NCBI GenBank assembly: GCA_021234155.1
Contig: JAJEKV010000033.1
Location: forward strand, 5,758,635 to 5,822,634
Reading direction: 5' to 3'
DNA from: Isoetes taiwanensis
Lineage: Eukaryota > Streptophyta > Lycopodiopsida > Isoetales > Isoetaceae
DNA: 64,000 bases
Part shown: one piece after another, positions 1 through 11,213 of the stretch
How the letters are laid out: every line of letters begins with the position of its first letter
How positions within the stretch are numbered: the first letter of the stretch is position 1
Position numbers and translations under genes: made by a program
Notes under the pieces: generated by a model
What the model was told of the DNA's origin: nothing
Seen by the model: only the letters and a program-made list of their open reading frames with translations
The model's database searches: none

Positions 1-760
1 TTCCTTCTAGTACTATAAGCCAAGTACTATAAGCACCTAACATTTAGGTATAAGTGTATCCAAAACTCAAAGCATGTAGAATTGAAGTGCAGTTGAAAAT
101 TTAACTAGATGCCATAAGGTTCCCACTACACGTTTTTCATCCGTTTTTTAAAGGTTGAGAAGGGTTTTTAATATTCTGGGTAGTTTCAAAGGTTTATTTT
201 TGGAAAGTCCATGCGTATCACGTGGGTTTCCTTTTTGGTCGAACCTATTTTTGTTGCAGTGCGACGTCGGTAACAGGATTCCATGGTCAGAGAGGGCTTT
301 GTTGAAGAGGAGCGATGGCGATAAATTTGTTCTCTATAGGGTTTGGAAAATTCAATCTAGAAAAATTGGATGCTTCAATGCTTTTTGTTTGCAGATACTG
401 GTTTGGTTTTGCTGAGGTTCAACTCCCGGCCAGTAGATTTGCTGCAGGGCCGTAGCTGTGCTTTGTGAGTAATTTTTGGCGCAGTCACTCTTGAAATGGA
501 TCTTTATTTTTTGAACTAATAGTCACAGATTTCTATACAAGTGGTTCATGGAGTCTTTCTGCTTGCATCATTTTCACCAGAGCTCAGCAGCTTGAAGCCT
601 TGGTTCTGTCGAACCAGTGATTCCTGCAATAGTTTATAATCCAACAGTAAAATTTTAAATAAGGCATCACTTAACATAAGGTATCACTAGCCATTTATAT
701 AATGGCGTGACAAAAATTTTTGAAGAACAAAATGATTTTTATAAGCAATAAACATTTAAG
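1..760. other. Unrecognised AT-rich DNA
   Basis: No coding region, splice-supported exon or repeat could be recognised here. An open frame of 86 codons on the plus strand at 155-415 has no family motif, no upstream context and ordinary composition, so it is treated as chance. The stretch ends just before the hairpin at 775-807. Confidence 0.4.
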
Positions 761-774
761 AACTTGAATTCAAA

Positions 775-807
775 TTATCCCGCCCTCCCACATAATGGGC
801 GGGATAA
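775..807. repeat. Perfect 11-bp inverted repeat (hairpin)
   Basis: TTATCCCGCCC at 775-785 and its exact reverse complement GGGCGGGATAA at 797-807 surround an 11-nt spacer. The GC-rich arms stand out in AT-rich DNA. It could be a transposon-end relic or a transcript hairpin; nothing nearby decides. Confidence 0.55.
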
Positions 808-1033
808 ATTTAAAACGCATGTAGCCTATATTGTCTTTATTCTTCAAACCCTTATCGGAAACCCTATTATTCATGTGGAAACCCTATTCTCCATGTCGAC
901 TCCAGTGTCCACAGCATCCAACTTCGACCCCTTTGCGGATCCAACTCCGGCCTCCTGATACCAGCGACTCCCTTGTCGGAAGAAGATCTGGCTTTTAATA
1001 CAGAAAGAAGATTCGGATCTGCCTCCAAATCGG

Positions 1034-1279
1034 TCACAAGATCATATTCTTGAAGAACAATCCGGTATCTTCCTGTTCTGTTATTTTTTTGAAGCATTTA
1101 TCCTTTTGCTTCCTTATCTTTTCACTGATCTCCTTGTTTCTGGCATTGCAGATATGAAAGGCCCCTTCATCTAAATCAGCAAATGCTTGATCTTTGTGTT
1201 TCATCACAACAAGCGAGGATATGGCAGAGGCTACTTCAACCAGCAGATCCTTGTAGAATACGCCCAATGGGCTCTTCAT
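1034..1279 (-). pseudogene. ORF remnant inside the left copy of a direct repeat
   Basis: An 81-codon open frame rich in Lys and Glu (starting MKSPLGVFYKDLL) lies within the left copy of the 1069-1338 / 1761-2057 direct repeat. The right copy encodes a closely similar peptide before it diverges by a small insertion and a stop. I do not recognise the family. A shared reading frame in both copies suggests the duplicated target once carried a host exon on the minus strand, but one duplicated DNA segment would give the same picture without any function. Confidence 0.3.
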
Positions 1280-1338
1280 TTCAGTGTCGTTTGTCGGAGG
1301 ACAGTCTGCATACTTATGTAATATGCACTAAACCCTCT
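1069..1338. repeat. Left copy of a ~270-bp direct repeat flanking a LINE insertion
   Basis: This segment, from TCTTCCTGTTCTG to CACTAAACCCTCT, recurs at about 1761-2057 with scattered substitutions and a short insertion. The two copies directly flank the LINE piece at 1339-1760 and lie in the same orientation. This arrangement looks like an unusually long target-site duplication; an unequal-recombination product is the alternative. Confidence 0.75.
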
Positions 1339-1767
1339 TAGCCGCTTACATGTTCTTCAGCATGGAAACCATCTCAGAGGGACTAGTTTCTCAGTACAGG
1401 AGGACCTCTCCCCTCTTCAATTGTGTAACCGTAAGGAGGAGCTCTGCAAGGTGAGGGCAGCCCGCCTGCAAAAGAAATGGCAGTGTACAGGGGAGGCGCA
1501 TCAATTATTCTAGATCAATGGCCTTCCAATCCTTGGACTGGCTATGTCTAGATAATTTTAGAAGCATAAATTTACTACTAGCATTAGCATTATCTCATCT
1601 TATTCTTAGTAGCCTTTTAATATTTGGTTATTGCCTAGTCCCCAGGTTTTAGATGGGTTGTTGCCCTTGCATGTGCCGTCCCATAACCCGTTGGGTTCCC
1701 GTGGACGTAAAAATTTATCTTATCTTATCTTATCTTATCTTATCTTATCTTATCTTATCTTATCTTC
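1339..1767 (+). mobile_element. 5'-truncated ORF1-type LINE (half-LINE) with TTATC tail
   Basis: Bases 1340-1540 align, with frameshifts, to the 3' part of the ORF1 gene at 20892-21443: the same 'HG/HG-N-L' stretch, 'FSVQEDL' region and 'RLQKKW' region are recognisable at DNA level. A 3' UTR follows directly, without any reverse transcriptase ORF, then CCGTGGACGTAAAAA (1699-1713) and about ten TTATC units (1716-1766). The same ORF1-then-tail order occurs at 20.9-21.7 kb. The copy is non-coding now. Confidence 0.7.
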
Positions 1768-2057
1768 CTGTTCTGTTATTTTTTTGAAGCATTTATCCTT
1801 TTGCTTCCATATCTTTTCACTGATCTCCTTGTTTCTGGCATTGCAGATATGAAAGGCCCCTTCATCTAAAACAGCAATGCTTGATCTTTTGCACAAGGAA
1901 AAACTTTGTGTTTAATCACAACAAGTGAGGATATGGCAGGGGCTACTTCAATCAGCAGATCCTTGTAGAATACGCCCAATGGGCTCTTCATTTCAGTGGC
2001 GTTTGTCAGAGGACAGAGTCTGTATACTCTAGTTATGTAATACACACTAAACCCTCT
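1761..2057. repeat. Right copy of the direct repeat
   Basis: This repeats 1069-1338 immediately after the TTATC tail of the LINE piece, then continues into unrelated DNA (CCTTCCTATAAAACC). Relative to the left copy it has a roughly 15-bp insertion near 1890-1905 and several substitutions, so the duplication is not recent. Confidence 0.75.
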
Positions 2058-2915
2058 CCTTCCTATAAAACCTTTGGATTGTTTCATGTATTTTGTAGTG
2101 GCCCATCTGCTTCCTATAAAACATTTGGATCATTTCAAAATTGTTTTATGTATTTTTGTAGTGGCTCACCAGGACGAACTCATTGAAGCTTTGGAAAAAA
2201 TGAAAGAAGGTAATAACATAAGTTTTTATTTGATAGCCAGTACATCATTTTATATGATTTGCCTCTTTTTTTTGGCCGCAGAGTTGATTGGGATTCGCAT
2301 CCTTCTTGTCACCGTAACAAATGAATATGCATAAAGCAGTTCATCTACGGTACATAGCAACTCATGCCTTGTAAATTGGAGAAAGAAGAAAAAAGCGCAC
2401 ACTTGGGTTTTAGAAGAGAACTCAACACTTTCTATAGTTCAGAATGGATTACTGCATATTCAAGCGAAAATTGGCTGCAATAGGTAACTGGCTGTAATTG
2501 GTGACATTACATTTTATACATTACAAATATATTGCAGAATACGTTCAGTTTGAGATTGTAAAGCTTGAAATTTGTTATTTGAAAATAAGATTGTAACTTG
2601 GATTTGAAAATAAGATCATACTTTTGTATACTTTGAAATTCAAATTTGAATTTATACTCATGTATGCAAAAATTCCTCTGTTTACCATTGCAATGTAATT
2701 CTTTTTCCTAATGGTATTCTTAAGTTTCTTATATTTCTTGTTTTGTTTTAGTTCAATGCATTGATTCTTTAAAACTACACTAGAAACAATGTGTAATTAT
2801 ACAAAAAAAAAACAACAACAGTGGTTGCACTATAAACAATAAATATAACAAGTGGACAATTGAAGAAAAACCATGTTAAAAAATATGAAGACAATGCATT
2901 GTTTATAGATGAATA
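2058..2915. other. No recognisable feature
   Basis: AT-rich DNA with a near-duplicate of about 30 bases (CTTCCTATAAAACMTTTGGAT) at 2070-2090 and 2110-2130. The open frame at 2074-2334 contains a hydrophobic stretch but has no recognisable family motif. Confidence 0.3.
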
Positions 2916-3200
2916 CCACACTTGAAAACCATGCCATTTTTTAGTGAAAACTACACGTTGTTTTTCTCTAAACCATACATAAAATTTACACGTTGTTTTT
3001 CTCTAAAAACCAAGATGAAAACTACACATAAAAATTATGTGTTGTTTTTTTCTAAAAACCACGCATAAAAACTACACGTCTTTTGTGTGTGAAAAACCAC
3101 ACTAAAAAACTATGCATTTTTTCTAGCATTTTTGGAACATTACTATGGGTAATTTTTAAGTGTTGTTTTTTTTGCAAAAAAGACAGCAAAAAACTACACA
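2916..3200. repeat. Degenerate AT-rich tandem repeat
   Basis: Units of roughly 45-60 bp built on 'AAAAACTACAC...GTTGTTTTTCTCTAAAAACCA' (interrupted) recur at least five times with substitutions and length changes. No reading frame persists across units. It looks like an old satellite-like expansion. Confidence 0.55.
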
Positions 3201-4740
3201 TAGAGCATATTTTGGGGTTAGTGTGATTGCTGGCCTCTTATATAGAGATTATTGCTGAAGTCGATGCCTTTTTATCAAAAGGTCGCTGCCTTACAATAGG
3301 TAAGGCCTTTACCTTTAGAATTAAAAGATCTCGCTAATAATAGACCGTAGCTTATTGAATCATGGAATATTTTGGCTTAGATATTTGAATCAAAACTTTG
3401 ACATCAACATCTATAACTTTCTTTCTCATTCTTTTGCTCCCCATAACCACTCCCCCGAGCATCCTTTTGATCTTTTGCCTGGTAGAAAATATTTAATCCA
3501 GCATCTCAACTAATGCGTTGTATAAGAATTTCATAAATGTGATAAGGCTGTAGTCTTACCTCAAACTTGATAACAATGCTTCTTATTTGCCACCATACTA
3601 AATCCCCACTGTTGAGAATAGAAATCATTTGATTGATAAATTCAACATCTGCTATTTGGGGTTCCCACAAACTTAATATTATATTCTGGGCCAGCTTGAC
3701 GAGTAAATGTTGTGACACTTTTTGAATAATCGACAAGCTGCCGGTCTGCATTTTCCAAACTAGATGAAGAGTTAGCAGGAGGGCAGCTATTCTCGTCTAT
3801 CAAAGTTGAGCATCGACATAAACGAGCAACGAAAGTGGTGAATTTCTTATGCATAAACTGATCATGTTGAAAGAATTCGAAGAAAAAGTAAATTTCTGAA
3901 TCAGTGCTGTGCTTGAGAATGGCCATAGGATTTCGCAAAGGAAGCAAACTATTTCCTTCCGGACAAACATAGGAATGCAAAAGCTGCTCAAAGCCATATC
4001 AAATCCGGCTACTTTGGTTATGCTCCCACCGGCATGAACGGGGGTTTCTAACTCTCACGATTCCACCGAGGCATCACAAGCACATTGGTCCGTCAGATTG
4101 CCCCCTAATGCACTCTCATGATAATCGACGACAAAGCCACCTCTACTTCACTTGCATAACACAGTGGAAGTTTCAATCTTATCCGTCCTATGTAGCAAGA
4201 TTTTTAACTCTGTCCCTCGATTTGGTACATTTATTGGCATCAAAAGGATATTCCATCACCCCTCCGCCTAAGGGTTTGCCATAAAAACCCAAAGCCTAAC
4301 AAATAAAGACAACATGATCTAATATACATCTGGGATTAAATTCAAATTTTGTATCCAATGGTTTTTTATCTTCATCAATGAATCTTGAAGGATTGCTTTA
4401 TATTACTCTCCTTCGTACAAAATTTGTTTTTGTTCTAGCCAACAAGGAAACAACCACCTATTTAAATTGTTATTAAAGCTGGGCAACGTTGAACACCATA
4501 ATTAGTATGAGTAAATATCAAATAAAACTTGACATGGATAAAACTGACAAAAACTAATATGGATAGTAATTATTGAAGTAATTTAAGAAATACAATAGGG
4601 TATCGATATAACCGTTATATAAGAGCAGGAAACAAAGGACTAAGTTCAACTTAAGAAGGAACCTTAGATTGTATTAATAATCCTTAAATCAGGCTAGAAT
4701 TTTCTTTTATTATTGAAGCCCATATTTTATTGATCATGCA
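3201..4740. other. Unrecognised, probably decayed repeat DNA
   Basis: Several short minus-strand frames lie between 3506 and 3997, overlapping in different frames, including a 112-codon frame at 3642-3980. None shows a motif I can place, and codons do not continue across gaps with plausible splice sites. I see no RNA gene or transposon end. Confidence 0.3.
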
Positions 4741-4747
4741 ACATCAA

Positions 4748-4925
4748 GAATAGAATAGAATAGTTTTTTTAACGTCCACACATAAATAGGTCAAGTACAA
4801 CACATAAATTATAGAAAGTCAATCTACAGCAGCTCCATATGATGGTGAACTATATATGGCCAATCTAGAACCTGTGACCTCGTGTGTGGCAAGTTTAATA
4901 TATCCTACCACTATACCATGTGCCA
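4748..4925 (-). mobile_element. tRNA-derived SINE with LINE-type 3' tail
   Basis: Reading the minus strand, an A-box-like TGGTATAGTGG (4908-4918) is followed about 35 nt later by a B-box-like GGTTCTAGATTGG (4860-4872). This is the internal pol III promoter arrangement of a tRNA-derived SINE. The body ends in TGTGGACGTTAAAAAAAC (about 4762-4780), then a short TATTC repeat. That end is the same motif found on the LINEs in this window, as in SINEs that borrow a LINE 3' end. No TSD was found. Confidence 0.65.
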
Positions 4926-5406
4926 GATTAGGCTAGAATTCAATAACCTCCAAGAAGGAGATTTTATGGCTAATAGGTTAAGAATACAAGAGTATTTTGA
5001 TAAAGAGATCAAGGAAAAAACTTATATGATCAAAGAACCTGAAGTTTAATCCATGAAAAGTCTTTTGATATTGAATACATCTACTCTCTCTTTTTATCTA
5101 ATTGTCATCTTTTTTTCGGCAGTACTAGCCTCGGGTATTTGAAGCTTTGTTTTGTAATAAATCTGGTCCATAGAATCATTAGCCTTACTCTTAAGCTCTA
5201 TACCATTGATCATTTTCTTAATACTATTGAAACAATGACCATTGCCTTGCCATGTCCTATCCTGCCATCCCTTGCCTTTCCCATTTATTTGCTTTCAGCT
5301 TTAATTAGACCATTGTCGTGGGCTTAGTTGTTATGTTATAACTGAATGTTAACCTTGTACCTTGTACCACGTTGAGTTATTTTCTCATTATAAGATAGAC
5401 ATTAAA

Positions 5407-5458
5407 ATGGAATGGAATGGAATGGAATGGAATGGAATGGAATGGAATGGAATAGAAT
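5407..5458. repeat. (GGAAT)n microsatellite, LINE tail
   Basis: About ten near-perfect GGAAT units followed by two TAGAA variants. Its position directly downstream of the minus-strand LINE end marks it as that element's terminal repeat and not an independent microsatellite. Confidence 0.85.
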
Positions 5459-6275
5459 AGGCTTTTATCATCCATGGACCAATCAGCCTATGGGACGAAA
5501 AGAGAGAGTGCAGCAAGAAGTCTTATTTAGGTCCATCGGACCAATCGGCCTATGCTGTCAAACTGTACAAGTGTACATATGAAACAAGATAGATTCAAGT
5601 CATGCGAATGTCCTGGAACATAGTTGGTCCGGTCCCCAGATCCATAACTTCCTGGAGGTATGATCCCAGCATCTGGACTGAAGCCGCGCTCAATATCAAG
5701 TGTAATGGTTGCCCAGGCCTAACCAACTCAGCATAGCGCACCCGGATTTGGTCATACACCGGACATCCCTGTAGGGTATGGCATTCATCTTCAGCGACCC
5801 CCATTTGACGCATCGATAGAGTCTGTCCTCCCACGGTTCTACTATCCATCTCGCTGTCTCAATACGAAGATGGTGTGCACCTGTGCGGATTGAGACAATG
5901 AGTCTGCGCCTTTTCATAGGCAATTGAGTATGCAAGTAACGTTGCGGGCTCCATTCTAATGGGATATTCACGTGGCGCTGGTAATGTCTTGTCTTGACCT
6001 GTCCAAGAGTGTAGGCATCCCAGAGCTTGCTGAGGAAATATGCATCAAGATACTGTCTCAATCTGTGGCGATTTACCTCTGTTTGCACCTATATGCATCT
6101 GTGCTCTTGCACATTCCATCTGGCGAGCCAACTAGGGAGGCGGACATCATCCATAGTGACCACCTTCTGAAAGTAGACAATGTGCCGATCCATGGCTAAC
6201 TTTTGAAGAGGTAAGAAACCTATATCCTACAGCAGCAGGATCTGATATGGGACCGTGGACTTCACACCCCCAGTG
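5407..6275 (-). mobile_element. 5'-truncated LINE, 3' part of ORF2 plus ATTCC tail
   Basis: Minus-strand frames 6088-5696 and 5849-5595 together cover the region after the reverse transcriptase. They include a segment 'LWDAYTLGQVKTRHYQ' and a terminal cysteine-histidine cluster of the form C...EDECH-x4-C (around 5760-5800), with a frameshift between frames. The 3' end reads GGATGATAAAAGCC and then about ten CATTC/ATTCC units (5407-5458). The peptide parallels the LINE at 59.8-64 kb, including 'VPYQILL' and 'RLP' blocks upstream of 6088. Dead fragment. Confidence 0.8.
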
Positions 6276-6289
6276 TTCGAGACAAGAAG

Positions 6290-8410
6290 AGTAGAAGAAG
6301 AAGAAGAAAAAGCAAGTTTCACATCATGCCACATGACAACACATATGTAATTCCATCCATTATGACCACATCGCTTTAGAAATCTAAACCTCCGGTCACG
6401 CTATTAATGTGCTAGATTTGACTAAACATCAAATACCACCACCTCTTGGGCCAAAGGCTGGAAATGATCAAGTGGACTAACTCAAGAGAGAGATGTACCT
6501 ACTTCTAGAAGAAAAGGAAGAGTAACGCATGAACATGAATAGGAACATGAATAGGAAGAAAAGAGCTGCAAGGTTAAATCTCATGAAAGAGCTTGTCAGC
6601 AATGGGCCATGGACGGGATGATGATGCTTCAAATACAGACACAATTGTTGGGCCAATGGTAAAGTTAGATGTTGTAGTCCATTAGAGTAGGACAAAAAGG
6701 ACTTTGACATCTAAGAGTGAAGGACAATCTCCCATTACGTTCATGGTCACTCATGATTTAACCACCTTTGTGAAAGAAAAGAAATAAGCAAGAGGGCGTT
6801 AATAAGCTAAGATGAAATTAAGTTGTATATTTCAAATGAGAGAAATTCCATGCAATCTGCAATGTAAACATTAAACAGAAAGGTTCCTCAAGTTCCTCGT
6901 TTATGTCATTGTAATAGGGCTGCAAATGAGATGAGAACCTTTAGAATTTTGGTATATATAGTTGCTCTTCTTAATCCATGGAATTTGGGTCCCTCTCGAC
7001 AAATGCCTCTTCTGTCACAAAACTATAGGGTCATGGGAATCCAGTCTCCCATTCTAGGGACCTGCTCCATGCTAATGCCAACTAAAGGAATGGAATCCCG
7101 AGTGCCATGGTCCTGGACATGAGGATGGTCAGACGATGACAATGTCATTCTGGAGTGGTATGATGTTACATTCTCTCCAAGCATGGGAGCAAGCCAATAT
7201 GCTATGTAATATAGGGCTGCCTATTGGGGTAATGGCATGTATGGGCAAGCATATTTCAATAGAACATCACATTTTGGGTTCTTTCAATATCAATAAACAC
7301 TACTTATCCTTTGTGGACACTTCTAAAAAAAAATTTCTGCATGGGACACAAAATAGCGCCAAATTGAGCCTTGTCATTTCAGATTAGGGCAAGCCGGAGA
7401 TGGCAGGCTGCTGGCTGGCCGATACACGCCTCTGCATTCTGCTCAAGAAGCCGGCTATGTCTTTAATGCGGTGAAGGCAATTTCGGTATCTGGACCTCTG
7501 TGGCACGGGATCTGTGGTATGGGCATTTACTCCTCGGCCTCTGTCCTCTGAACCCTAATTAATTACGAGCTCAGGTACATACAATAGTCTCTTCATCTCC
7601 TTGATCCTGATGGCCTCCCTCCCTCCTCCCTCGGTCCCTCCAGTCCTGGCTGTAGCCTCCAAGTTGAGATTTTTTTAATCTTGAAAAGGGGTGCAAAAAG
7701 TGGGTTTTGTCTGCATTGATCTAGAAATTGGTTTCCACCATTTTAACCACCTGTTCACATGTTGCAAACAAAGATATCTTTTCCGTATTATGCAGCATGT
7801 AAGGTGCATATCAATGGGATCAGTATGCGGTTGATTTTGTTTTCTATACATTGAAATCCTGATTGGTTTCTTTATTTCTAATTAGCACAAGCGAAGTAAA
7901 GGGTTTATAAAGGCATGTGTATGTATATGTGTACAATTCAAAAGAACCCCTAGACAGTGAGGGAAGCCCATATTGAATTAGGGCGGAATATTTCATAGCC
8001 AATCTACTTAGTTTTGCATATTCCTAGATGCTAAAGCCAAAAAAATGAAAATAACATTTCATCTCTTAGTCTCTTTTTGTCTTAAATTGTTTCAGAAAAA
8101 GTGCATGGAGACAACTTTTCCTTTGTTCTTGCAACTGATTAAATGCCAAAGGACTATAGGACAAAGCACACACCAAGGAATCCATCAGTGTCTCATTTTT
8201 GGGATGCAAGTCTATTGTGGATGAATGCATCAATCCTTGTATTGTGCTGCTCTGACATCAAGGATGCTAAGTTTTGCCTTTTTCTTTTTTTTTTCATGTG
8301 GAAAGAATGATGTTCTAGAGAAAAATGCTTACAGCCTACCCTGGTTGCAGATATGGTGCAGGGTAGAGGATGGTCCACCATATTAAGATGAGCAGACTGA
8401 TGCCCTATCT
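6290..8410. other. Unrecognised intergenic DNA
   Basis: This contains a short AGA-rich run (6290-6310), a duplicated 'GAACATGAATAGGAA' at 6530-6560, and small open frames at 6477-6710, 6931-7122 and 7136-7387 without motifs. No splice-supported gene model or transposon end was found. Confidence 0.3.
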
Positions 8411-8419
8411 AAAGACTGT

Positions 8420-8880
8420 TCAGTTTGCATGCATGTTATACATACATTATACATGGGGGAGCTGAGGTAGATAAGTATACATTACATATAAGAAGCTTTC
8501 TTCTTATTTTTATTTTTTATATAAGAATATGGCACGCTCTGCAGGCTTCTTATACATGCATGTTAAGACATAAGTATATAGAAAACATGTTGAGACATAA
8601 ATACATATACATACATAAAGAGCTTCTTTTATATATAAGAATAGAATATGGCCGTATTTAAAGTACACTCTGTAAGCAAGGCAAAGATTATTCAATGAGC
8701 ATAAACCATATTTATGGACATTATTTTTAGTGCCCAGTATTTGAGTGCTGTAATTTAATTCCTTGGTAAATTGCAGAGCCCAGTAGTATATAAAATATCT
8801 AGGCACTCATATTGTCTTTCTATTGTGATGACTGAAGCATTTCCACAGGATTACATATATACATACACATTCCATATATA
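8420..8880. repeat. TACATA-rich microsatellite-like region
   Basis: Irregular runs of TACATA/CATACATA and repeated 'CTTCTTATA..AAGAATATGG' segments (near 8500-8535 and 8620-8650). The two 'AAGAATATGGC-like' segments about 115 bp apart suggest an old local duplication. The open frames on both strands here follow the repeats and are not treated as genes. Confidence 0.4.
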
Positions 8881-10165
8881 AATTGGAGTATGAAAGTATA
8901 CGGAGGATCAGGTTTCTAAGGCAAAAAATGAAAATGAAAATAAAAATGCAGATCAGACTGACGAAACCATGGACAAGATCATTGATTTTTAAGCAGGCGA
9001 GCGACAGGTCTGGCAGGCATACCTAATTCATTGGGTAATATTAACAGTAAGAGGGAAAGGAGCAGCCAATAGCAAATGGGTTGGTCAGGTTCGTACGAGC
9101 ACGCCTTCTCTTCCATAAATGCTGAGGGGGCGCTTCTTTTATGAGCTTCCTTTTTGGCATTGTCTGATCAGAATTGAACAGGACCGTGGAACGGTTCGGT
9201 TGAATCGAAGCGTGTGGCTGGCTGATGATAAAAACCGTTTGTTGCAGGTCTTGACCGCTTGACTGGCCAGCAGGCAGGCCCGTTATCAGCAACATGGTTG
9301 TTCAATGCGTCGAGAATGTCGCTTTTATAACATTCTGGAATAGAAATTATACTCAAGAATGTCAGCTTTAGAAACACTTATGGCCATGGGAGCAATGCTC
9401 ATATGCTTTGCCATGCAAAAATGTCGCATTTTTGGCTATGTGCGGCAAAGTCCTAGGCACTTCACAGAATTTTTGAACTAGGCGCTTCACAGAATTTTCG
9501 GTTCAAAATTAATTTTCTGATTCACTTGAAATATAGTAAGATATACAATAAGATATAGGGCCGATAAAAAAGAGGCGTATAAGGATTTTTTCGATTCATT
9601 TTTATATAGGTAGGATTTTTTATGGTATAAAAAATAAGTTATAGGAGTTTTTAATATGGATGGTTAGTAAAGAATAAGTTCATGAACCAAGGAACAAGTT
9701 CCATACGGACACTTCACATCTCATTAGAGGGAGCTAATAGGGAAGACTTTTAATTTTGCGGCAATAAGTTGCTCATTGACGAAATATTACTCATTAGAGG
9801 TGTATTTTCCTAGGAACATACCTGTTTATGTTATTTTTGCTAGAATTTAATACTATATTGTGCTTTCTTTGTAGGCTTCAAATTTGTTTTAGTATCCTTT
9901 TGTTTATGAGATTTGAAAGAAATTTTCTGAACCAAAAGAGTTGCTATATTCTGTCATACTGAGTCGGAAGACCAATCAAACGAAGATGATGCAAAATCAG
10001 AAAACGATGTTGCAAAGGGACAATAATAGAAATGCAAGCATAAACTGTCTAGAAACGAGACTATTATTCCAAATAGAAAATATGAAGAGTACGAGCTTCG
10101 TCTAGTAGCATAGATATAGAAGGCAGCATTGGAACTAGATCCTCAAGCACAATGCGCTTACAGCA
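8881..10165. other. No recognisable feature
   Basis: The stretch includes overlapping minus-strand frames at 9041-9377 with no family motif, and a small repeat 'TAGGCACTTCACAGAATTTT' / 'TAGGCGCTTCACAGAATTTT' about 30 bp apart near 9450-9500. Nothing else could be supported. Confidence 0.3.
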
Positions 10166-10169
10166 CAAG

Positions 10170-10445
10170 AGAACTCTAACAATAGAAACAATTTGGAGAT
10201 AATTCCTTTTTGCCGAACGAAAAAACAAATTTAGAGATAATGGATTGAAATGCAATCAAACAATAGAAAATCAATCTGGAGATAATGGACATTTTATCGA
10301 ATGATAGAAACCAATTTGGAGATAATGGATCAAAGTGCAATCTAACAATAAAAAACAAATCTGGAGATAACAGATCGAAATGCGGTCCATTTTGTCAAAT
10401 GATAGAAACCAATTTAGTGGTAATGGATCAAAATGCAATCTCTTT
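10170..10445. repeat. Irregular tandem repeat with 50- and ~105-bp periodicity
   Basis: 'GAAACCAATTTGGAGATAATGG' type units (interrupted) followed by 'ATCRAAATGCAATC' recur five to six times with substitutions. The repeat dominates the first third of a 189-codon plus-strand frame (10285-10854), so that frame is probably a product of the repeat having no stop in one phase, not a gene. Confidence 0.6.
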
Positions 10446-11199
10446 TGTCCTCTGGCTCAAGGGATCACTTCTAGTCCATCAACATTTTAGCTTGGGAAAC
10501 GGAAATTATAACAGGAGCAAAAGACTAGATTCCGCGAAAGATACGAGGCCTAGGACATTTACAAATCACCATAAAAGCAAAAAGCCAACCAGAACAAAGA
10601 TGAAATGCTCTTTGCTTAGCTTAGCATGCCAAAGGAATATATTGGTTGAAGCACGATTTCTCGTATTCTCATGGATAACAAAGGGATTATCTCACAACAT
10701 GATATGTGTAATTTGTTGTGTTCTTTTGTGGACAGATTCTTCAAGTGAGATGCAAACAAAGTTGAACAAAGTGCATGCTTTTTTGCCCCCCTGCTCCAAA
10801 ATTTTACTTTTATTATGCTACACTCGACTAGATTTACTTCTTATCTTCACCTGAGACTTAAAATTATAAAGTTTGCACAATCATTTGTGTATTGGTGGAG
10901 GGTATTCACGCATTGGTTGGGCATATGATTACTGTGAAGTATTGTATTTTAGTTCGTATAAACATAGAGTTTGAGGTGCTTAGTGCTATTTTATGAGATG
11001 CTTATTATCAAGAGTTATTTGCAGCGATTTTTGTGTGAATGGTCGAAGGAGGGGATATGATTTGGCCAGAATTAGAAAGCCTGCTATTATGTACACGATC
11101 TAGCAGCCATGCCGAATTGGCTGGTAAGGGGTTTATTGGGTCGTTGATAAGCTGATAAGGGGTTTCCGAGATGCTCAGCCATTGTATGGCTGCAGCTCG
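10446..11199. other. No recognisable feature
   Basis: The end of the 189-codon frame lies here, but its sequence after the repeat has no domain signature. The DNA from 11100 onward (TGCAGCTCG then ATTTGCCCTGGAAG) is the pre-insertion target of the retroposon that follows; it resumes at 12301. Confidence 0.3.
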
Positions 11200-11213
11200 A
11201 TTTGCCCTGGAAG
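11200..11213. repeat. Left TSD of retroposon copy 1
   Basis: ATTTGCCCTGGAAG, 14 bp, exactly repeated at 12301-12314 right after the poly(A) tract. Confidence 0.9.

Noticed and set aside
155-415. 86-codon frame near the window start
   Set aside because: No motif, no splice context and no similarity to other parts of the window.
10285-10854. 189-codon plus-strand open frame
   Set aside because: Its first third is a tandem DNA repeat and the rest has no motif; an open phase through a repeat explains it.
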